Source: Clostridium sp. (GTDB lineage Bacteria; Bacillota; Clostridia; Oscillospirales; Acutalibacteraceae). Taken from it: DNA of 64,000 bases. Under the pieces are notes generated by a model. That model had not been told where the DNA came from. It did no database searches and was given only the letters and a program-made list of their open reading frames with translations. A program made the position numbers and the translations under genes. The first letter of the stretch is position 1, and each line of letters starts with the position of its first letter. The stretch covers positions 58,492-122,491 of the forward strand of contig JAMPGU010000004.1 in the NCBI GenBank assembly GCA_023663865.1, read 5' to 3'. This document shows positions 44,244 to 52,027 of the stretch, one piece after another.

Positions 44244-44570
44244 TTATTTAATAAATTTAACAAGCTCTAAAGCGGCATTAATGTCTCCGTCAACCTTCAG
44301 CTTGCCTGTTGTAAATGCAATAACCGGATCAAGCTTACCGTTAATAAGCTTTGTAAAATTCGTTGCGTTCATTGTTAAAATTGCATTTCTGTCATAATAC
44401 TCATAAGGCTCAACGTTTACACGACCGTCCTTAATTTCAATATAGAATATACCCTCTACCTTGCCAATCAAATTAATCTGAAATGCGAGAACACCCGGCA
44501 CAGATGAAACATCTGTATTCATAAATTTTTTTCTTGTTGCAAGAACAACAGACTCATATGTCATAGCCAT
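44244..44570 (-). CDS. SCP2-like sterol-carrier domain protein
   Basis: 108 residues. The sequence FQINLIGKVEGIFYIEIKDG followed by ILTMNATNFTKLINGKLDP and FTTGKLKVDGDINAALEL matches the SCP2 fold, which binds hydrophobic ligands. The ligand in anaerobic Firmicutes is unknown. GGAGG lies 10 bases upstream of the ATG. Confidence 0.82.
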   Translation of the reverse strand: MAMTYESVVLATRKKFMNTDVSSVPGVLAFQINLIGKVEGIFYIEIKDGRVNVEPYEYYDRNAILTMNATNFTKLINGKLDPVIAFTTGKLKVDGDINAALELVKFIK

Positions 44571-44671
44571 AATTATATAACCTCCAAATATTTACATTTG
44601 CTCTATACGATTGATTATAACATAGCTCAAAAAATATATCAAGTAAATTAAGTCGACAATTATCTGCTCAA

Positions 44672-45025
44672 TTATTTATCCTTAGGCTTGCAGGTTAATG
44701 CAACAATCAAACCACTGAGCATTGCCACTGTAACACCGGCGGCACAAGCCTGAAAGCCTCCTGTTATTACGCCTAAAAAGCCATCCTTTTGTATAGCCTC
44801 TTTCACACCCACCGCAAGCGCATTTCCAAAGCCTGTTAAAGGCACAGTTGCTCCTGCACCTGCAAAATCCACCAGCTTCGGATACAGACCGATTCCGCCT
44901 AACAAAACACCGAGACAAACAAACAGCACAAGAATTTTTGCAGGAGTCAGCTTGGTTAAATCAATCAGCAGCTGACCTACAACACATATTAATCCGCCAA
45001 CAACGAACGCCTTTAAAAACATCAT
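44672..45025 (-). CDS. spoVAE: Stage V sporulation protein AE-like
   Basis: 117-residue integral membrane protein with about four hydrophobic segments. It contains GQLLIDLTKLTPAKILVLFV, GAGATVPLTGFGNALAVGVK and KDGFLGVITGGFQACAAGVT, characteristic of SpoVAE/SpoVAEb. In spore formers it is part of the dipicolinic acid channel with SpoVAC and SpoVAD, which are not adjacent here. The start is ATG 45025 (or 45022), with AGGTGA at 45036-45031; GTG 45034 overlaps that site. The ribosome site lies in a hairpin. Confidence 0.88.
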   Translation of the reverse strand: MMFLKAFVVGGLICVVGQLLIDLTKLTPAKILVLFVCLGVLLGGIGLYPKLVDFAGAGATVPLTGFGNALAVGVKEAIQKDGFLGVITGGFQACAAGVTVAMLSGLIVALTCKPKDK

Positions 45026-45027
45026 AA

Positions 45028-45066
45028 AAATCACCTGCTATCATTTTTTACAATAACAGGTGATTT
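45028..45066 (-). promoter_or_regulatory. Hairpin that can hide the spoVAE ribosome site
   Basis: In the spoVAE mRNA, AAATCACCTG (45066-45057) pairs with CAGGTGATTT (45037-45028) around a 19-base loop. The 3' arm contains the AGGTGA ribosome site, so folding would block translation. Confidence 0.5.
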
Positions 45067-45165
45067 ATGCAAATTTTATTAAACTTTAAATATTTATGCT
45101 ACGAAATATACATAGCAAAAAGGGTATGCCTTTTTACTTACCAGTCAACTCGCAAAATAAAAATG

Positions 45166-46854
45166 TTATTTTTTTGTAGTAACAGATTTTGCACTGCTCC
45201 AAGAGCTGTAATACTTTGTACCGCTTACAGTTTTGTAAGTGCGAATTCTTACGTAGTACTTCTTCTTACCGCTAAGCTTGGATATAGTTTTGCTTGTGGT
45301 CTTGTTGCTTGATACTGTTACGGTCTTATTGTTTTTCTTAAAGTTCTTGTCTGTGCTGTACTGAATCTGATAACCTGTGGTCTGGGTGGTATACTTCTTC
45401 CACTTTACTGTGAACTTCTTTGAGCCTGCGCTTACGCTTGAAAGACTTGTGTTCTTTGGATTAATTGTAAAGCTCTTCGTAGCTGTACCGCTGTAGTTAC
45501 CCTTAAAGGTTATCTTGATTGTGTACTTGCCGACATTCTTTCTTCCACTTGGATAAGTAACCGTATAATCTGTTCCGCTCTTTAATTTATTGTCCTTGCT
45601 GTCCTTAACCGTTACACTTGGCTTCTTTGCACTGCCGTTATAGGTATAGGTGCTTGTTGACAATGTATAAGTCGTTGGCTTATAGATTGTCTTTGTTGTT
45701 TTTGTATACTTAGCAGCACAGGTCTTGCAGGTATATGTTGTTACTACCTTGCCGTTGGCACTCTTGGTTGCTTTTGTGGTTTTGGTTGTGGTCTTGTAGC
45801 TGTGTGCTGTTTTTGCCACCGTTTTCTGTGCCGTTATAACCGTTTGGCACACGGAGCAATGACTGCCCTGGGTTTTACCTGTTTTTGTACAGGTTGCCGT
45901 CACTGCCTTGTCAATCACGATTTTATGACCTGCTGCAGGAATTTCACTGCCGTATTCCACAACCTCTCCGCAGAGGCTACAAAGCCTATCCCCTGTATAT
46001 CCGCTGTTGGTACAATCCGCACTGCACCGATTAATCAGAATTTGCTCTCCGTCATGCTGTGATAAGTCGCTGTAATTTGCATTTACTTCTCTGTCGAATA
46101 TTCTCAATAAAGCACTATTATCTGTAATACTATCTAATTTTTCACAACAAATCAAACCATATTTAGTTATATATACTCTGTAAAATACTCCAACATTGCA
46201 GGCATCTATCAATTCACCTTTGATTATTTCCTTAGTTCCATCGGTATATTGTAATGTATATTCAATTGATGCCGGTGCACTATACACCCATTCAGGTATA
46301 TCGTCGCCTTTAGATTTATTGTAAGTGTTTTTACTTTCGTTGCTTATATTAACGTTCTCTATTGATGAAATAACTTTTCTTTTTTTAACAGTAATTGATA
46401 TTGTATTAGATTTTATTATATCATTAATGCTTTCATATGACCGACCATTTTTATATGATTCAATATAATATTCATGTACTCCTTGAAATTTATAGCCTTC
46501 TTCATTGTTACCTTTGTTTAACCAACGAAAATTCAATCTAATACCATTATAATTGTAAATAAGACTATGACCCTTAAAATTGTATGATTCAAAGTCGCAA
46601 TCATTAAATACATCAACAATTTCTTGTTTTTTATCTGTTGTTATTCTAACCTTTAAGCCGTATATATTAGGCATATAGTCTGTAAAGTGCTTACCGTTTT
46701 CGATACCATTACAATATAATACAGTCTGCTTTGGTGCTTCAATAATTTCAACATACTTTACTGCTTGATCGTTTGCGTAAACTGAAAGATCAAGACCTGT
46801 TATGATGCTTAAAAGTATAACGAATGACAATAAAATTGATAGTGTTTTTTTCAT
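45166..46854 (-). CDS. Secreted multidomain protein with Ig-like and FN3-like C-terminus
   Basis: 562 residues from ATG 46854, chosen because AAGGAG lies 7 bases upstream. A signal peptide (KKTLSILLSFVILLSIITG) is followed by an unrecognised beta-rich region to about 290. Cysteine-pair repeats follow (CSLCGEVVEYGSEIPAAGHK, GSHCSVCQTVITAQK). Then come an MBG/YDG-type Ig-like domain (STYTYNGSAKKPSVTVKDSK) and an FN3-like domain ending in a Lys/Ser-rich tail. No sortase signal or dockerin is seen. Probably a cell-surface or secreted adhesin or binding protein. A structured leader precedes it. Confidence 0.75.
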   Translation of the reverse strand: MKKTLSILLSFVILLSIITGLDLSVYANDQAVKYVEIIEAPKQTVLYCNGIENGKHFTDYMPNIYGLKVRITTDKKQEIVDVFNDCDFESYNFKGHSLIYNYNGIRLNFRWLNKGNNEEGYKFQGVHEYYIESYKNGRSYESINDIIKSNTISITVKKRKVISSIENVNISNESKNTYNKSKGDDIPEWVYSAPASIEYTLQYTDGTKEIIKGELIDACNVGVFYRVYITKYGLICCEKLDSITDNSALLRIFDREVNANYSDLSQHDGEQILINRCSADCTNSGYTGDRLCSLCGEVVEYGSEIPAAGHKIVIDKAVTATCTKTGKTQGSHCSVCQTVITAQKTVAKTAHSYKTTTKTTKATKSANGKVVTTYTCKTCAAKYTKTTKTIYKPTTYTLSTSTYTYNGSAKKPSVTVKDSKDNKLKSGTDYTVTYPSGRKNVGKYTIKITFKGNYSGTATKSFTINPKNTSLSSVSAGSKKFTVKWKKYTTQTTGYQIQYSTDKNFKKNNKTVTVSSNKTTSKTISKLSGKKKYYVRIRTYKTVSGTKYYSSWSSAKSVTTKK

Positions 46855-46872
46855 AATTTTTCTCCTTAAAAT

Positions 46873-46898
46873 AAAAAATGCGCAGCCGAAGCTACGCA
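46873..46898 (-). terminator. Terminator/attenuator directly before the ribosome site
   Basis: TGCGTAGC-TTCG-GCTGCGCA (46898-46879) is an 8-bp stem with a UUCG tetraloop, followed by TTTTTT. It ends about 8 bases before the AAGGAG site of the gene at 46854, so transcription of that gene must pass it. Confidence 0.75.
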
Positions 46899-46920
46899 AT
46901 AAAATACATAGCTCATTTGC

Positions 46921-47038
46921 TGCGAAACAAACTCACATCTACCAAAAGAAGCATGTGAAAATAGAGCATGTATTTTTATCGGGAGATAAAAAAATACATA
47001 CTTCTGCCTTGGTAGAAAATTATTGAGTTTGTTTCGCA
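46921..47038 (-). promoter_or_regulatory. Nested-hairpin leader of the secreted Ig/FN3 gene
   Basis: TGCGAAACAAACTCA (46921-46935) and TGAGTTTGTTTCGCA (47024-47038) are exact complements. Inside, TCTACCAA (46938-46945) pairs with TTGGTAGA (47009-47016), and an A/T-rich inner arm pairs GTATTTTTATC with GATAAAAAAATAC. The predicted transcript starts at its outer edge. AGCTA (46913-46909) can pair with TAGCT (46894-46890), competing with the terminator stem. Confidence 0.55.
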
Positions 47039-47043
47039 ACTTC

Positions 47044-47072
47044 ATTTTATCATCAATGAAATAAATAGTCAA
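47044..47072 (-). promoter_or_regulatory. Promoter before the structured leader
   Basis: Minus strand TTGACT (47072-47067), a 17-bp spacer and TAAAAT (47049-47044). Expected start near 47037, the first base of the nested hairpin. Confidence 0.65.
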
Positions 47073-47160
47073 TATAAATGTCATTCAACTCAACATGCAT
47101 AAACTTTGGCAGTCAAAATCCTTAGGAAGTGAAAGCCACAATGTTTGAAAGGATAAAACA

Positions 47161-47192
47161 AAAAAATGCAGACAGATACATACCTGTCTGCA
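47161..47192 (-). terminator. Terminator of the M28 peptidase gene
   Basis: TGCAGACAG (47167-47175) pairs with CTGTCTGCA (47184-47192); the minus strand continues with a T-run. Confidence 0.85.
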
Positions 47193-47221
47193 TATCAATA
47201 TATAATATGTATTACTTACTC

Positions 47222-48484
47222 TTACTTACTTTGTGTAGGCAAGCCTTCCTTGTCATACATACAGATAGTTTCACAAAGGATTTCAATACCTGCTGAAATA
47301 GCCTCAGGTCTGAGGTTTTCAGGTGTATCAAGACGAGTATGATAATAACGAGGAGGGTCCGGATTCATAGCAGCAAAGCCTGTTGCCTTGATACCGCGCT
47401 GTGTGAAGGCTGCAGCATCAGAGCCGCCGATATAAATGGACTCAAAGGACAAGTCATAGCCGCAGTTTGCAGCAGCATTTTTAACAAGGTGCTTAACGCC
47501 CCAGTCGTGCTGAACTGTACCTGAAAGGTCACGGTCATAAACTGCCATATCCTCTAAATCACGGAAGGTATCAATCGCAATAACTGCTGTTGGTAAATCT
47601 TTAAGCTCCTGCTCGTGTGCCTTTGCATAAGCCTTAGCACCACGAAGACCTGCTTCCTCTGAGCCTGAGCAAATCATTGTAACCTCAGTATTTTCAAACT
47701 CAATACCTGCTTCATCAAGTGCCTTGATTGTTGCCATACCTGCATAGCAGCCTGAAAGGTTATCGGATGCGCCCGGTACAGACTTCGTCCAGCTCTGGAA
47801 GAACAGGAAAGCAATCTCAAAAGGAATAAACACGCAGGAAACAACAAAGAAGAGAATGAAAAACCATCTTGCTTTTTCAATGCTCATTGCAGCGCCGCCC
47901 TTGCCCACAATCAGGCAGACAACAGCGAAAACAGTTTGAATAATAAGACCAACTACAGCAGGAATTTCTACAAAGAGCTTAGCCTGCAGACCGCCCATAA
48001 GATAGTTGAGTGTCCATTCAAACTGGCTGTCTGAATGACCTACAAGAATAATTCTTTGCTTAACCTCACCCTTTGGACTTCTGGTAGCAATCATATTATG
48101 TGAAGTTTGCTTAGGAAATAGAAAATCGTCAAATTCTTTATACATTAAAAATTCAAACAATAATGGAATAAAGGCTAAAATGCAAAGCACAAGTGCCGCA
48201 ATAGGAGATGCAAACCAGTTTACGAAAACGGATGCAACACCGCAGGCAACTGTAAACGGAATGAATCCCATAAAGCCCTGTCTGTGAAGTGTAAACTCCT
48301 CAATCTTCGTTTTGTTGCAGTAATTCTTCATGTCCTTTTCCATCCACTGCTGGGCACGAAGCTCCTCCGGTGAACCCGGCTTACGAGGACCTATTTTTTT
48401 ACAAATTTTTGTTATTCCCTTAACCGCATATTCGGTATTCTTTTCGATATCGATATTTGGGGAATATTCCTTAGCAATCTTCAT
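47222..48484 (-). CDS. Membrane-embedded M28-family metallopeptidase
   Basis: 420 residues. Zinc ligands of the M28 aminopeptidase family are visible: GHSDSQ, PGASDNLSG, CSGSEEAGLRGA (catalytic Glu-Glu), IDTFRD and YYHTRLDTPENL. Unusually, two hydrophobic pairs (about residues 78-115 and 172-235) are inserted, so the enzyme is membrane-bound with an otherwise cytosolic-type domain. Substrate unknown. It has its own promoter at 48524-48552 and a GGAGG site. Confidence 0.85.
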   Translation of the reverse strand: MKIAKEYSPNIDIEKNTEYAVKGITKICKKIGPRKPGSPEELRAQQWMEKDMKNYCNKTKIEEFTLHRQGFMGFIPFTVACGVASVFVNWFASPIAALVLCILAFIPLLFEFLMYKEFDDFLFPKQTSHNMIATRSPKGEVKQRIILVGHSDSQFEWTLNYLMGGLQAKLFVEIPAVVGLIIQTVFAVVCLIVGKGGAAMSIEKARWFFILFFVVSCVFIPFEIAFLFFQSWTKSVPGASDNLSGCYAGMATIKALDEAGIEFENTEVTMICSGSEEAGLRGAKAYAKAHEQELKDLPTAVIAIDTFRDLEDMAVYDRDLSGTVQHDWGVKHLVKNAAANCGYDLSFESIYIGGSDAAAFTQRGIKATGFAAMNPDPPRYYHTRLDTPENLRPEAISAGIEILCETICMYDKEGLPTQSK

Positions 48485-48523
48485 TAGTACTCCTCCTAAT
48501 AAAATTAATGAGATAACATATTG

Positions 48524-48552
48524 ATTTTAACACACTAAAGCACAAATTGCAA
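48524..48552 (-). promoter_or_regulatory. Promoter of the M28 peptidase gene
   Basis: Minus strand TTGCAA (48552-48547), a 17-bp spacer and TAAAAT (48529-48524). Confidence 0.5.
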
Positions 48553-48557
48553 CATCA

Positions 48558-49802
48558 TTATTCTTCTGACAAATGATGCACAAAAACACCTGAAAGCAGC
48601 TTTGGCTCAAACCAGGTTGACTTAGGCGGCATAATTAAGTCAGCATCCGCTATTGCCATTAAGTCCTCCACCGTTGTAGGATACATTGCAAACGCAAGCT
48701 TCATATCCCTTGCTGTTCTTCTTTCAAGCTCGTCAAGTCCTCTGATACCACCGATAAAATCAATTCTGTCATCGTTTTTAGGGTCAACAATATTCAGAAT
48801 AGGTGCAAGCAGATTATCCTGCAGCACAGACACATCCAGTCTTGCAACCGGATTTGTTTCGTCAATGATACTGCTCTTGGCTTTGAGCTCATACCATTCA
48901 TCATCAATAAGCATACCAAAGCAATGCTTCTCCTGCGGTTTATACTGTGCTTCAACCTTTTTATATGTAAAGCCAGCACTGACAGCGTCAAGGAATTCCT
49001 CCTTACTGAGACCGTTCAAATCCCTGACTACGCGGTTGTAGTCCATAATGCTTAAATCCTCATCGGGAAATGCTACAGCAAGAAAATAATTGAATTCCTC
49101 ATCGCCGGTATAATCCGGGTTCGCCTCTCGTCTCATCTGTCCTACTCGAACTGCAGATGCACAGCGATGATGACCGTCGGCAATATACATAGCCGGAACA
49201 TTACCGAAAAGTGCGCTCAAACTGCTGACCGTATCACTGTCATCAATAACCCATACAGTTTGATTCACATTATCACTGATAAAATCATAAACCGGCTCAT
49301 GCTTTTTCATCCAGCTGTCAACCAGTTCAGAAATAGCATCATTCTTTCTGTAAGTCAAAAATATAGGACCGGTATTGGCATCACAGGTATTGACATGGTC
49401 AATTCTGTCCTGCTCCTTTTTCGCAAGGGTATGCTCATGCTTTTTAATGACATTATTGATATAATCATCAATGGAAGCACAGCCGACGATACCAACCTGC
49501 GCTCTGCCGTCCATAATCTGCTTATATATGTACAGACACGGCGCATCATCCTGTATAAGAGCGCCTGTCTTTTCCAAGTTAAGCAGATTTTCTCTTGCTT
49601 TTTCATAAACCGCTTTATCGTACAAATCAATACCCTCAGGCAAATCAATCTCTGCCTTGTCAACATGCAGGAATGACAAGGGATTTCCCTTTACCATTTC
49701 TCTTGCTTCCTCACTGTTCATTACATCATATGGCAGTGCAGGAATAAGGGCCTGATTTTCCTTCGCAGGTCTGAATGCTTTAAAACCTCTGAATACTGAC
49801 AT
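48558..49802 (-). CDS. DUF1015 family protein
   Basis: 414 residues, a full-length member of DUF1015 (function unknown, widespread in anaerobes). It begins FRGFKAFRPAKE and includes PALPYDVMNSEEA, NPLSFLHVDKAEIDLP, YIADGHHRCASAVRVG and FIGGIRGLDELERR. The GHHR segment resembles the ParB/sulfiredoxin-like active-site region proposed for the family. It lies 15 bases after coaX and is cotranscribed with it. Confidence 0.88.
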   Translation of the reverse strand: MSVFRGFKAFRPAKENQALIPALPYDVMNSEEAREMVKGNPLSFLHVDKAEIDLPEGIDLYDKAVYEKARENLLNLEKTGALIQDDAPCLYIYKQIMDGRAQVGIVGCASIDDYINNVIKKHEHTLAKKEQDRIDHVNTCDANTGPIFLTYRKNDAISELVDSWMKKHEPVYDFISDNVNQTVWVIDDSDTVSSLSALFGNVPAMYIADGHHRCASAVRVGQMRREANPDYTGDEEFNYFLAVAFPDEDLSIMDYNRVVRDLNGLSKEEFLDAVSAGFTYKKVEAQYKPQEKHCFGMLIDDEWYELKAKSSIIDETNPVARLDVSVLQDNLLAPILNIVDPKNDDRIDFIGGIRGLDELERRTARDMKLAFAMYPTTVEDLMAIADADLIMPPKSTWFEPKLLSGVFVHHLSEE

Positions 49803-49817
49803 AATCTTTTAACCTCT

Positions 49818-50585
49818 TCATCCATTATTTTTTTCATAGATCATACGTAAGCCGTCAATAGGCAAATGCTTGTCTACAATCATATCACTTTCACAGTACT
49901 GTGCAATTACGCTCCCAAGACCACCGGTAACAATAACCGTTGCCTTTTCGCCAAGCTCTGACTCAAATCTTTTTACCAGTCCGTCAAGCATAGCCGCTGT
50001 GCCAAACACTGTACCGCTTCGCATTGAGTCTGCAGTGTTTGTACCAATAGCACTTTCAGGTGCAATAATCTCAATCTGAGGGAGCTGCGCCGTTGATGAT
50101 ACAAGTGCATTAAGAGCTGTCTTAACACCGCACAAAATGGCACATCCGATAAAACAGCCGTTTTTATCAATCACAGATGCGGTGGTGGCTGTTCCTAAAT
50201 CAAATAAAATTTGAGGGCAAGGATATTTTGCAATACCTGCAACGGCATCCACTACCATATTTGCACCCAGCTCCGCCGGATTGTTGATTTTTATATTCAG
50301 ACCGGTCTTTACTCCGGGGCCTACTACAATCGGCTTCTTGCCGGTAATCAGCATCAGTGCCTTTGATATGCTTCTGTTAAGAGGCGGCACAACGGAGGAA
50401 AGCACACTGCCCTCAATATCATTAACATCAATTCTGCATATTTCCAGTATACTGTTAAATTTAATGGCGTACTCCTCAGCAGAGTCATCAGCTGCAGTTG
50501 ATAAACGACATTCATTTACTAATTTTTTTCCATCTAAAAAGCCTAATACAATATTTGTATTACCAATATCCACTGCAAGTATCAT
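49818..50585 (-). CDS. coaX: Type III pantothenate kinase
   Basis: 255 residues. First step of coenzyme A synthesis; the type III enzyme is insensitive to CoA feedback. It has the ASKHA signatures ILAVDIGNTNIVLGF at the N-terminus, PAELGANMVVDAVAG in the middle, FDLGTATTASVIDKNG and VIVTGGLGSVI. It is first in an operon with DUF1015, with promoter at 50682-50710. Confidence 0.95.
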   Translation of the reverse strand: MILAVDIGNTNIVLGFLDGKKLVNECRLSTAADDSAEEYAIKFNSILEICRIDVNDIEGSVLSSVVPPLNRSISKALMLITGKKPIVVGPGVKTGLNIKINNPAELGANMVVDAVAGIAKYPCPQILFDLGTATTASVIDKNGCFIGCAILCGVKTALNALVSSTAQLPQIEIIAPESAIGTNTADSMRSGTVFGTAAMLDGLVKRFESELGEKATVIVTGGLGSVIAQYCESDMIVDKHLPIDGLRMIYEKNNG

Positions 50586-50681
50586 TTATATATTTCCCTT
50601 TCTGCTGCTGTTCCGCAGGCAGTATAAATCGTAATATATGCCCTGCAGAAATGATTTCCGCTGCGGATACAACGCTAACTT

Positions 50682-50710
50682 ATTATATTATATTACAATC
50701 TTAAAGTAAA
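50682..50710 (-). promoter_or_regulatory. Promoter of coaX
   Basis: Minus strand TTTACT (50710-50705), a 17-bp spacer and TATAAT (50687-50682). It begins directly after the terminator at 50711-50746. The remainder of the gap 50586-50980 holds the peptide gene and its promoter-like element. Confidence 0.6.
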
Positions 50711-50746
50711 GAAAAAAGCAGAAGAAAATGTATTTCCTCTGCTTTC
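50711..50746 (-). terminator. Terminator after the 26-residue peptide gene
   Basis: AAAGCAGAAGAAA (50715-50727) pairs with TTTCCTCTGCTTT (50733-50745) with one mismatch; the minus strand continues with TTTTTT. It begins 1-2 bases after the peptide stop codon. Confidence 0.8.
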
Positions 50747-50747
50747 C

Positions 50748-50828
50748 TTATTTTTCTGCATCCGTGTTCCGACAAATGCTGATTTCTATAATTATTATAC
50801 AATAAGAATTATTTACGAATTCTTTCAT
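50748..50828 (-). CDS. Candidate 26-residue peptide
   Basis: ATG 50828 to TAA 50748. GGAGG lies 4 bases upstream of the ATG (GGAGGTGAG-ATG). The peptide starts MKEFVNNSYCIIIIEISICR; it has a short hydrophobic core with two cysteines and a charged end (NTDAEK). A terminator follows directly and a promoter-like element shared with the ECF sigma gene precedes it at 50863-50891. The resulting transcript would be about 145 bases and would contain only this frame. It may be a signal, toxin-like or leader peptide; no family recognised. Confidence 0.45.
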   Translation of the reverse strand: MKEFVNNSYCIIIIEISICRNTDAEK

Positions 50829-50862
50829 CTCACCTCCGGATTATTTATTCCTTCCAATTATA

Positions 50863-50891
50863 AGTACGATAAACAAACCAAAAGATGACAC
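50863..50891 (-). promoter_or_regulatory. Promoter-like element shared with the sigma operon
   Basis: Minus strand GTGTCA (50891-50886), a 17-base spacer with TTTTGGTTTGTTTAT, and CGTACT (50868-50863). 23 of 29 positions equal the block at 20105-20133. TATAAT follows directly (50862-50857), but no good -35 box stands 16-18 bases before it. Expected start near 50855 gives a 27-base leader to the peptide ATG. Confidence 0.5.
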
Positions 50892-50980
50892 AAATTTACA
50901 ATAATCAGCATAATTCACAAAAATCAGATTTCATATATATACATTATTCACAAATGTTCAGCTCTGTTTATTGAAAGAAA

Positions 50981-51463
50981 TCATCTGAACATAACATAGT
51001 TATATGTTACACCGTTTTCATTCATATTGGCATATTCATTTGAAGAAACAGCCGCTGCGCTTTGATTAACTATAATACCGCGCTTGCTTGATGCCAGTTT
51101 AACGCCCATACTGTTTGCCTGCTTGCCGAAAAAGCCTGCATAATTATAGCTTCTGCTGTCTGAAAAGTTAATAATTTTCAGAGGTCTGTTATTGGCAAAA
51201 ACAATGCCAAAGGACGCATTAAACGGGCAGGAGGTTGTGATTGTTCTCTCTACTGAACCATCACCAAAATACATACCCATAAAGATGTGATTATTCCATA
51301 ATTCACGTTCTGCTGAAGTGATATGAATGGCACTGTTGTCTATGTGTTCAGACAAAGTTTTATCTATAATTTCATTATCATAATTAAAATCCACTCTCTC
51401 AGGTCGGTCTGACCCTATCCAGCTGTTCAGCTTCAAATTTTCTGTTTTATTCGTACTACCCAT
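50981..51463 (-). CDS. Phage tail-fibre-like terminal protein
   Basis: 160 residues. The N-terminus (NSWIGSDRPERVDFNYDNEI, then HIDNSAIHITSAERELWNNH) resembles the attachment region found before phage tail-fibre and adhesin domains in Firmicutes prophages. The remainder is beta-rich. It is the last gene of the structural cluster, the usual place for a receptor-binding protein. Short for a fibre. Confidence 0.6.
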   Translation of the reverse strand: MGSTNKTENLKLNSWIGSDRPERVDFNYDNEIIDKTLSEHIDNSAIHITSAERELWNNHIFMGMYFGDGSVERTITTSCPFNASFGIVFANNRPLKIINFSDSRSYNYAGFFGKQANSMGVKLASSKRGIIVNQSAAAVSSNEYANMNENGVTYNYVMFR

Positions 51464-51478
51464 ATTTAACTCCTTTAT

Positions 51479-52027
51479 CTACATCATTGTATCAAGCATA
51501 TTGAAGGACAAGCCCAGATTATCATAATCTTCAAAGCAATATAGTTTGCTGTCCCAATAATCAAAAGTATATCCTTCTCCTGAAAAAGTAATATATACTC
51601 CCGGAACAGCATAATTCTTCAAAAGACTGCCGATTACATCCATTGCCCCGGTGTTCTGCATTGACCTGCCGGAAATCGTATATTCGCAGGGACTGCTGAC
51701 AATCATCAGTCCGTAGCCTGCTAAAATGTCACTGAATTCGTTACAGCCATAATCTCCAAAGCATTTTTTTAATCCATTACATATTTGCTCTCTTTTTTTA
51801 TCCTCACTGCATTCACTGTCTATGTTAAACATATTGCACATAAAATCCAAAGCAAGACCCTTTGCTGTATTTGGAGAATACTGTTCTGCAATATAAAAAT
51901 AGTCCTGCCAAATGCATTTTAATCCCGCTTCATAGCCTTTTAGCTCTGCCAGCGATTTTGTTTTTTCCCCAATGTCAAGTCCCAACTTCTCAGCAAGAGC
52001 CGTCATTCTCTTAATAGAATTATTCAT
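51479..52027 (-). CDS. XkdU-like baseplate/tail protein (DUF2313-like)
   Basis: 182 residues. Its position after the baseplate J gene and the segments YEAGLKCIWQDYFYIAEQYS and YGCNEFSDILAGYGLMI fit the phage tail protein I / YmfQ family that completes the baseplate wedge. It overlaps the J gene by 8 bases. Confidence 0.65.
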   Translation of the reverse strand: MNNSIKRMTALAEKLGLDIGEKTKSLAELKGYEAGLKCIWQDYFYIAEQYSPNTAKGLALDFMCNMFNIDSECSEDKKREQICNGLKKCFGDYGCNEFSDILAGYGLMIVSSPCEYTISGRSMQNTGAMDVIGSLLKNYAVPGVYITFSGEGYTFDYWDSKLYCFEDYDNLGLSFNMLDTMM

